Positions 58,489-64,000 of a stretch of 64,000 nt of DNA are shown here, piece by piece. Position numbers and translations under genes: made by a program. The DNA comes from Pseudomonas gingeri. Lineage in GTDB: Bacteria > Pseudomonadota > Gammaproteobacteria > Pseudomonadales > Pseudomonadaceae. Each line of letters starts with the position of its first letter. The first letter of the stretch is position 1. The notes under the pieces were generated by a model that did no database searches, was not told the origin of the DNA, and saw only the letters and a list, made by a program, of their open reading frames with translations. The stretch is from contig NZ_JACAOR010000010.1 in NCBI RefSeq assembly GCF_013386115.1, positions 1 to 64,000 of the forward strand, read 5' to 3'.

Positions 58489-59835
58489 ATGTCTCTGCCT
58501 GAAGTCATAAAACCTGCCGTGCGCAGTCATTACCGCTGGGTGGTGGCGGCGCTGATTTTCCTGATTTACACCATCGCCGCCGCCGACAGGGCAAACCTGG
58601 GTGTTGCCCTGCCCTTCATTCGCAAAGAGTTCGACATGAGCAATGCCGAGGCCGGTGGCCTGGTCAGCCTGTTTCTGCTGGCGTATGCCTTGGCACAGAT
58701 CCCCTCCGGCTTTGCCTTCGGCCGCTTCGGCGTCAGCAGGATCCTCCCAGGCGCCATGGTATTGACCTCGCTGCTGACCGGCCTGGTGGGGACGGCCGGC
58801 TCGCTGCTTGCGCTGAAGCTGTACCGCCTGGGCCTTGGCGTTGCCGAAGGTCCACTGCCGATCAGCATGACCACGACCATCAACAACTGGTTTCCCCCAC
58901 GGGAAAAGGGCACGGCTTCGGGAATCTTCCTGTCCGCCGTCAAATTCGGCCCGGTGATCGTGCCGCCACTCTGCGCCGTGATTATTTCGGTCCGGGGCTG
59001 GCGCGAAATCTTCTACTTTTTCGCCGTGCCCGGCATCGTCCTCGCGGTGGTCTGGTATTTCATGGTTGCCGATCACCCGTCCCGTAGCCGGTTCGTCAAC
59101 AACGCCGAGCTCCACTACATCACCGAAGCAACCGACAACATCCAGACGGCTCAACCGACCCGCCCACGGCAGACCCCAGCTTGGCTGCACAGACTGGATC
59201 GCGTCATACGGGCTCGTCATGAAACGCCCCTGGAAACCAACAAGCAGGTGTTCACCTCCTGGAACATCTGGGGTTGCGCCACCAGCTACTGTTTTCAACT
59301 GGGCGTCTCCAGCGTATTGCTGGCATGGATCCCGACCTACCTGATGACCGTCAAGCAATTCTCGATCATGAACATGGGGCTGGTATCGGCGGCGCCATGG
59401 GTAGGCGCGGTGCTGGGCAACCTGATCGGCGGCTTCTGCTCGGACCGGCTGCTGGGCGGGCGGCGCAAGCCCGGCATGCTGCTATCGGCACTGGGCACGT
59501 CGCTGATGATGTACCTGCTGATCAATTCGCCTGCCGAACCGCTGCCTTACGGGCTGCTGCTGATGCTGACCGGCGTTGTCCTCAGCCTCGGTTTCTCTTC
59601 CTACATGGTCTACCCGATGGGGCTGGCCACCAAGAAAACGTTCCCCATCGCCAACGCCATCGTGAACATGATCGGGCAATTGGGCGCCGCGGCCACGCCT
59701 TTCATTACCGGCCTGCTGCTGGATAACTATGGCTGGGGTTATGTATTTGCCTGGCTGGCAATCGGCTCGTTCATCAGCTTCATCCTCTTGCTGACCATCT
59801 CCGAGCCAAAGGCAGGACCGGGTCACCCCGGCTGA
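58489..59835 (+). CDS. MFS transporter, anion:cation symporter (ACS) type
   Basis: 448 residues from the ATG at 58489, with AAGG about 10 bases upstream. It has the pattern of the ACS/glucarate-galactonate subfamily: RWVVAALIFLIYTIAAADRANLGVALPFI near the start, GVAEGPLPISMTTTINNWFP in helix 4 and a large central loop (about 205-260). It probably imports a sugar acid or related carboxylate. It converges with the aldehyde dehydrogenase gene and likely serves the same catabolic cluster. Confidence 0.9.
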   Translation: MSLPEVIKPAVRSHYRWVVAALIFLIYTIAAADRANLGVALPFIRKEFDMSNAEAGGLVSLFLLAYALAQIPSGFAFGRFGVSRILPGAMVLTSLLTGLVGTAGSLLALKLYRLGLGVAEGPLPISMTTTINNWFPPREKGTASGIFLSAVKFGPVIVPPLCAVIISVRGWREIFYFFAVPGIVLAVVWYFMVADHPSRSRFVNNAELHYITEATDNIQTAQPTRPRQTPAWLHRLDRVIRARHETPLETNKQVFTSWNIWGCATSYCFQLGVSSVLLAWIPTYLMTVKQFSIMNMGLVSAAPWVGAVLGNLIGGFCSDRLLGGRRKPGMLLSALGTSLMMYLLINSPAEPLPYGLLLMLTGVVLSLGFSSYMVYPMGLATKKTFPIANAIVNMIGQLGAAATPFITGLLLDNYGWGYVFAWLAIGSFISFILLLTISEPKAGPGHPG

Positions 59836-59846
59836 CCTCCCCTTTT

Positions 59847-59888
59847 GCCCCCACGGCCTGCCCACGACAGCGCAATGGGGGCTTTTTT
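59847..59888 (+). terminator. Rho-independent terminator after the MFS gene
   Basis: GCCCCCA (59847-59853) pairs with TGGGGGC (59876-59882) and is followed by six T's (59883-59888). It lies in the convergent gap before the aldehyde dehydrogenase gene. Confidence 0.8.
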
Positions 59889-59925
59889 CATGCCACAGCA
59901 TCCAGCGCCTTTGCCAACAATCGGG

Positions 59926-61512
59926 CTAAGGCACAAGCGCCTCGCTGCTCCACTCACCATTCACCAAGCGCTTCACTTGCAGGGGGTTGGCGTTCTGCAA
60001 CGCAGCGGGCAACAGGTCGTCCGGGTAGTTCTGGTAGCAGACCGGACGCAGGAACCGATCGATCGCCAGGCTGCCGACCGAGGTCCCCCGAGGATCGCTT
60101 GTCGCCGGATAAGGGCCGCCATGGACCATCGCGTCACAAACTTCCACCCCCGTCGGATAGCCATTGACCAGGATACGGCCAACCTTCTCCTCCAACAGGG
60201 GCACCAGCCATTGATACTTGCGCAGGTCGTCCGGCTCACCGATGAGCGTCGCGGTCAGTTGGCCGCGCAGGGCCAGCAACGCATGCTCGAGTTCGGCGTC
60301 GTCAGCCACTTCGATCAGCACGGTGGCCGGGCCGAAGACTTCTTCCTGGAGCAAGGGATGTCCCTCCAGCAGCAAGCCGACGTCGGCCTTGAACAGCTGC
60401 GCTTGCGCCTGGCTGCCCTCCTGCGGCTGACCTGCCAGGTGCGTGACGCCCGGGCATGACCTCAAGGCATCGACGCCCTTGCGGTAGCTGCCCAGGCCGC
60501 CCGCGTTGAGCAGGGTCTGCGGCGCCTGTACCGACAGGTGCTCCCTGAGCTGTTCGGTGAACGCCGTGAATGCCGCGCCACGGATACCGATCACCAGGCC
60601 GGGGTTGGTGCAGAACTGCCCTGCTCCCAGCACCACCGAGCCCGCCAGTTCGCCAGCGATTGCCGCGCCCCGGGCGGCCAGGGCTGCTGGCAGCAGGATG
60701 ACTGGATTGATGCTCGACATTTCGGCGAACACCGGGATCGGCTGCGCACGCTCGGCGGCGATCCGGCACAGCGCTTCCCCGCCGTGCAGCGAACCGGTAA
60801 AACCCACGGCCTGGATCGCCGGATGCCTGACCAGGTCCGCACCGACACCCTGGCCAAAGATCATGTTGAACACGCCCGCGGGCATGCCGGTGCGCGTGGC
60901 CGCCCGCTCGATGGCGCAGCCCACCAGGTCGGCGGTCGCCATGTGTCCGCTATGGGCCTTGACGACCACGGGGCAACCGGCCGCCAGCGCCGAGGCCGTG
61001 TCGCCCCCCGCCGTGGAGAATGCCAGGGGGAAGTTGCTGGCACCGAACACCGCCACCGGGCCGACGCCGATGCGGTACTGACGCAGGTCGACGCGTGGCA
61101 GGGGCTGACGGTCCGGCAGCGCCAGGTCGATGCGCACACCGAGGAAGTCACCACGGCGCAGCACCTGGGCGAACAGGCGCATCTGGTTACTGGTTCTCAG
61201 GCGCTCGCCCTGGATACGCGCGGCCGGTAGTGCGGTCTCCCGGCAGACGATGGCCACGAAATCCTGATCCAGTGCATCCAGTTCCTCGGCGATTGCCTCG
61301 AGAAACTCGGCGCGCCGCGCCGGACTCAGTTGCCGATAGGGGCCGAAGGCATTCTTCGCGGCGAGGGCGGCCTGCTCGACTTCTTCGAGCGTGGCCTGGT
61401 GGAAAGCACAGGACAGGGCTTCCCCGCTGCTGGCATCAAAGCTCTGGTGACGGGGCTCGCCAAGGCCGCTGCGGGCACCCGCGATGAATTGCTGACCAAG
61501 TACAGGAAGCAT
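59926..61512 (-). CDS. Alpha-ketoglutaric semialdehyde (2,5-dioxovalerate) dehydrogenase-like enzyme
   Basis: 528 residues from the ATG at 61512 (GAGAG 8 bases upstream; an in-frame TTG at 61518 is an alternative). It has the ALDH fold with VFGASNFPLAFSTAGGDTAS, the catalytic Glu in VFAEMSSINPV (about 263) and Cys in GAGQFCTNPG (about 298). The N-terminus and the GDTASALAAGCPVVVKAH block match the NADP-type KGSADH subgroup. It would oxidise 2,5-dioxopentanoate to 2-oxoglutarate, the last step of non-phosphorylative pentose or hexaric acid breakdown. Confidence 0.87.
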   Translation of the reverse strand: MLPVLGQQFIAGARSGLGEPRHQSFDASSGEALSCAFHQATLEEVEQAALAAKNAFGPYRQLSPARRAEFLEAIAEELDALDQDFVAIVCRETALPAARIQGERLRTSNQMRLFAQVLRRGDFLGVRIDLALPDRQPLPRVDLRQYRIGVGPVAVFGASNFPLAFSTAGGDTASALAAGCPVVVKAHSGHMATADLVGCAIERAATRTGMPAGVFNMIFGQGVGADLVRHPAIQAVGFTGSLHGGEALCRIAAERAQPIPVFAEMSSINPVILLPAALAARGAAIAGELAGSVVLGAGQFCTNPGLVIGIRGAAFTAFTEQLREHLSVQAPQTLLNAGGLGSYRKGVDALRSCPGVTHLAGQPQEGSQAQAQLFKADVGLLLEGHPLLQEEVFGPATVLIEVADDAELEHALLALRGQLTATLIGEPDDLRKYQWLVPLLEEKVGRILVNGYPTGVEVCDAMVHGGPYPATSDPRGTSVGSLAIDRFLRPVCYQNYPDDLLPAALQNANPLQVKRLVNGEWSSEALVP

Positions 61513-61609
61513 TTTCAACTCTCTCTATGTCATCGGCGCCTGGCCGAAACCTATGAAATCAACAGGCCCAGCCGCCCCGGCTGCCTCTGTTCATGCCGGG
61601 GCACCCGGT

Positions 61610-62533
61610 TTACCTACCCCATTGCAACGCAATCGGATTGGCCGCCCTGGCCAGTTCGAGCAGGCCCTCACGTGTCTGCGGATGCAGTGCTTCCAGGGGA
61701 TGGCGAACGCTGTCGGAGCGGATCACACCGCCCTCCTTCATCACCGTCTTGGCCGCACGTAATCCGCACTGGCGGTTCTCATAGTTGATCAACGGCAGAA
61801 TCCGCTCATAAGCCTGGATCGCGTCCTGGCGACGGCCTTCTGCATGGGCGCTCATCACCGGACGGATCAGGTCCGGAATCATTGCGCTGGCCATGACCCC
61901 ACGCGCACCGGCATCCAGATCGGCCATCAGGGTGATCGCCTCTTCACCGTTGAAAGGCCCCACGATGCTGCTGCCGCCCAGCGTGATCAGCTCGCGCAAC
62001 TTGGCGGCGGTGCCGGGGACTTCGATCTTGAAGTAACGCACCAGCGGTAGGGTACGAGCCACTTCCGCCAGGAAAGCCGTGGAGAGCGTCACGCCGCTCA
62101 GCGGCGCGTCCTGGATCATGATCGGCAGCTGGCACGCCTCTGCGACGCGCTCGAAGTGCTCGCGGATCAGTCGCGGTTCGAGCTTGATGCCCGCGCCGTG
62201 ATAGGGCGGCATCAGCATGATCAGCGCCGCCCCGTGCTCCGCCGCGTGACGCGCACGCTGGCTGGCGACCTGGGTACTGAAGTGGCTGCAGGTGACCATC
62301 ACCGGCACCCGCCCCTTGACGTGCGCCAGGCAGAACTCGGTCAACTGCCGCCGCTCTTCATCCGAGAGCAGAAACTGCTCCGAATAGTTGGCCAGGACAC
62401 AAATGCCATCCACGCCCTGGTCGATCATGCAGTCAAGCACCCGCCCCTGCCCCTCGAAATCGAGCTCGCCGGCGTCGCTGAATGGCGTCGGGGCAACAGG
62501 AAACAGCCCCGAGTACGGCCCAGTCGTTTGCAT
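61610..62533 (-). CDS. L-2-keto-3-deoxyarabonate dehydratase-like (DapA family) enzyme
   Basis: 307 residues from the ATG at 62533, where AGAGG sits 8 bases upstream. DapA-type barrel with FPVAPTPF, the subgroup motif ILANYSEQF-like CVLANYSEQFLLSDEER, MLMPPYHGAG, the Schiff-base Lys in RYFKIEVPG (about 168) and NYENRQCGL. These match L-2-keto-3-deoxyarabonate dehydratase, which yields 2,5-dioxopentanoate, the substrate of the adjacent dehydrogenase. It is separated from that gene by about 100 bases on the same strand. Confidence 0.83.
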   Translation of the reverse strand: MQTTGPYSGLFPVAPTPFSDAGELDFEGQGRVLDCMIDQGVDGICVLANYSEQFLLSDEERRQLTEFCLAHVKGRVPVMVTCSHFSTQVASQRARHAAEHGAALIMLMPPYHGAGIKLEPRLIREHFERVAEACQLPIMIQDAPLSGVTLSTAFLAEVARTLPLVRYFKIEVPGTAAKLRELITLGGSSIVGPFNGEEAITLMADLDAGARGVMASAMIPDLIRPVMSAHAEGRRQDAIQAYERILPLINYENRQCGLRAAKTVMKEGGVIRSDSVRHPLEALHPQTREGLLELARAANPIALQWGR

Positions 62534-62594
62534 CGCAAAAACCTCTTCCATTGGGAAAACGGCAGGCCGGGCAACGGCCCGCCGCAGACATGAG

Positions 62595-63842
62595 TCAGCC
62601 TCGGCCGTAGGCCGTCAGCACTTTGCGGATCGCGTGGGCGATGCCTTGCAGGTGTTTCTCCTCGAAACGGTCGGTCCACCACATGCACACCGTTTCCTTG
62701 CAAACCGTTTCCGCCACCGGACAGACGCTGCTGGAGAAGTCCTGCGGGCTCGCGCCCGGCAAGGTGAAGGGCAGCCCCGACGAGCCGAACGTCTTGCGTT
62801 CACGGATGACCGGGTAGCTGTAGAGCGGCACCTCGCCCGGGTAACCGATGAAGCCATCGATCCCCTCGGCCACCAGCGCCTTCATGACCTCGCGCAGCGG
62901 GACCGTCAGTTGCGCGGTGTCCACGCGGAACGAATAGAAGAAGTAAACCCCGCGGGTGTCCGGCAACGGCAATACCGGCTGGATAGGCAACCCGTCCAGC
63001 AACCCGGTCAGGCGATCGGCCGAGGCGACGCGCGCCTCGACGAACTGATGCAGTTTCTCGACCTGCGCCAGGCCGACGGCAGCCTGCAATTCGGTCATGT
63101 GGTAGTTGGGTGCCAGGAACAGGTGGTCACGGCCACCGCGCTCGCGCGGCCAGCCCTTGTCGCTGCACGCGCGCAGGCGACGACCGTTGTATTCGTCGCG
63201 GTTGCTGATCACCAGGCCGCCATCACCGGTGGTCATGTGCTTGGACTGCTGGAAACTGAAACAGCCCACATCGCCGAAAGTGCCGCACAACTTGCCCTTG
63301 TAGTAAGCCAGGTGCGCCTGGGCACAGTCCTCGATGACGAACAGGTCGTGCTTGCGGGCAATAGCCATGATCGCGTCCATGTCCGCCGGATTGCCGAACA
63401 CATGGGTCACGATGATCGCGCGGGTCCGTGGGGTGATGTTCTTCTCGATGGAAATCGGATCGAGGTTCTGCGTGAGCGGATCGACATCGGCGAAGACCGG
63501 CACCGCCAGTTGCGCGAGCACTGGAATGACCGTGCCGATATCCGTCACCGGCGACAGGATGATCTCGTCGCCAGGCTCGGGATTCAGGTAGATCACCGCG
63601 GTATGCAAGGCTGCCGTGCCGTTCGCCACCGCCACGGCCGTGGACACCCCATAGATCTCGGCAAAGCGTTGCTCGAACTGCCGGGTCTTGGGGCCGACCA
63701 GGAAGGACAGGCTGCCTGAGCGGATCACTTCCAGCAGCAGTTTTTCTTCCTCGGCACCGAACGTGCGCCCGGATGCGTCACGGAAGCTGGGCAGCGTCCC
63801 GTCTATGGCGCGTGGTCCGCCATGGATGGCTAATTCGTTCAT
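62595..63842 (-). CDS. DegT/DnrJ/EryC1/StrS-family PLP aminotransferase
   Basis: 415 residues; the ATG at 63842 is best spaced from AAGGA, with an adjacent ATG at 63845 as an alternative. Family features: GNTAAL-type site as VANGTAALHTAV, FVIEDCAQAHLA, the PLP Lys in FSFQQSKHMTTGDGG (about 200) and APNYHMTELQAAVGLAQ. Members transaminate keto-sugars or cyclitols, usually in biosynthesis. Here the neighbours are catabolic, so it may act on an amino-sugar or aminocyclitol substrate; the direction is unknown. Confidence 0.9.
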   Translation of the reverse strand: MNELAIHGGPRAIDGTLPSFRDASGRTFGAEEEKLLLEVIRSGSLSFLVGPKTRQFEQRFAEIYGVSTAVAVANGTAALHTAVIYLNPEPGDEIILSPVTDIGTVIPVLAQLAVPVFADVDPLTQNLDPISIEKNITPRTRAIIVTHVFGNPADMDAIMAIARKHDLFVIEDCAQAHLAYYKGKLCGTFGDVGCFSFQQSKHMTTGDGGLVISNRDEYNGRRLRACSDKGWPRERGGRDHLFLAPNYHMTELQAAVGLAQVEKLHQFVEARVASADRLTGLLDGLPIQPVLPLPDTRGVYFFYSFRVDTAQLTVPLREVMKALVAEGIDGFIGYPGEVPLYSYPVIRERKTFGSSGLPFTLPGASPQDFSSSVCPVAETVCKETVCMWWTDRFEEKHLQGIAHAIRKVLTAYGRG

Positions 63843-63875
63843 CATCAATCCTTCTTGTGAAATGAGTGCGGCCCG

Positions 63876-64000
63876 TTACAGGCCAAGGAAGTCCGCCATC
63901 GACTGCACCTGGTGCTCCAGCATGTGGCGCCCCAAGTGGACCCGGCAGCCGATACCCTCGGCCGCGATCAGCAACGCGGTGCGCTCCGGTTCCTGGACCA
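63876..64000 (-). CDS. Shikimate/quinate dehydrogenase-like protein, C-terminal end
   Basis: Partial: only the last 41 codons are in the window, ending GCRVHLGRHMLEHQ then VQSMADFLGL. The pattern, a Thr/Leu-Leu helix followed by G-x-HML and a terminal helix, is that of the AroE-type C-terminus. The stop lies 33 bases upstream of the aminotransferase start on the same strand, so the two are likely co-transcribed. The family call rests on a short stretch. Confidence 0.6.
   Translation of the reverse strand, partial: VQEPERTALLIAAEGIGCRVHLGRHMLEHQVQSMADFLGL

Overview
The window looks like a chromosomal segment of a GC-rich fluorescent Pseudomonas (P. fluorescens group or a close relative). The evidence is the split trehalose/alpha-glucan locus arranged as in Pseudomonas, a CcoG-type cytochrome oxidase assembly protein, short REP-type palindromes, and uniformly GC-rich codon third positions that leave long open antisense frames. 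I see no rRNA, tRNA, CRISPR array, phage or insertion sequence. All family assignments come from reading motifs by eye; no database search was run.

Layout. 1-2374 (minus): a two-partner secretion pair, the TpsB transporter followed by the N-terminus of its TpsA exoprotein, which runs off the left edge. 2531-3950 (minus): two nearly identical tandem genes of unknown function sharing a duplicated upstream control region. 4288-9592 (plus): a chemoreceptor, an SRPBCC protein, a DUF411 protein, an exported alpha/beta hydrolase and a D-2-hydroxyacid dehydrogenase.

9593-30987 is the trehalose/alpha-glucan locus. The plus-strand operon glgA-treZ-malQ-treY-(DUF2934)-glgX-(PIG-L-like) faces the minus-strand operon glgE-treS/maltokinase-glgB, with a short autotransporter-type barrel gene and a REP pair between them. 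Together these make and remodel linear and branched alpha-glucan (GlgA, GlgE, GlgB), trim it (GlgX, MalQ), release trehalose from chain ends (TreY, TreZ), and convert trehalose via maltose to maltose-1-phosphate (TreS plus maltokinase) as the GlgE substrate.

31230-36889: small unknown proteins, an MgtC-family membrane protein, ccoG, a MocR-type regulator, a GNAT acetyltransferase and an SDR oxidoreductase. 37005-44339 (minus): a compact cluster of a GntR/UTRA regulator, an AprA-like flavoprotein, an AprB-like ferredoxin, an NMT1/SsuA-type ABC importer, a HEAT-repeat protein and a DUF971 protein. 44474-50838 (minus): four overlapping genes (MoxR AAA+ ATPase, bpX5-like, vWA-like/propeller, and membrane-anchored bpX6-like/propeller) that look like a MoxR-vWA-beta-propeller ternary (bpX) system. 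This is the best candidate for a little-studied system here.

51056-56182: an orphan sulfonate-type binding protein, an MFS transporter, and a complete sulfonate-type ABC operon. 56387-58279: a PBP2 transpeptidase. 58489-64000: an MFS transporter, an alpha-ketoglutaric semialdehyde dehydrogenase-like enzyme, an L-2-keto-3-deoxyarabonate dehydratase-like enzyme, a DegT-family aminotransferase and the end of a shikimate dehydrogenase-like gene, suggesting catabolism of a sugar-acid or amino-sugar-like substrate.
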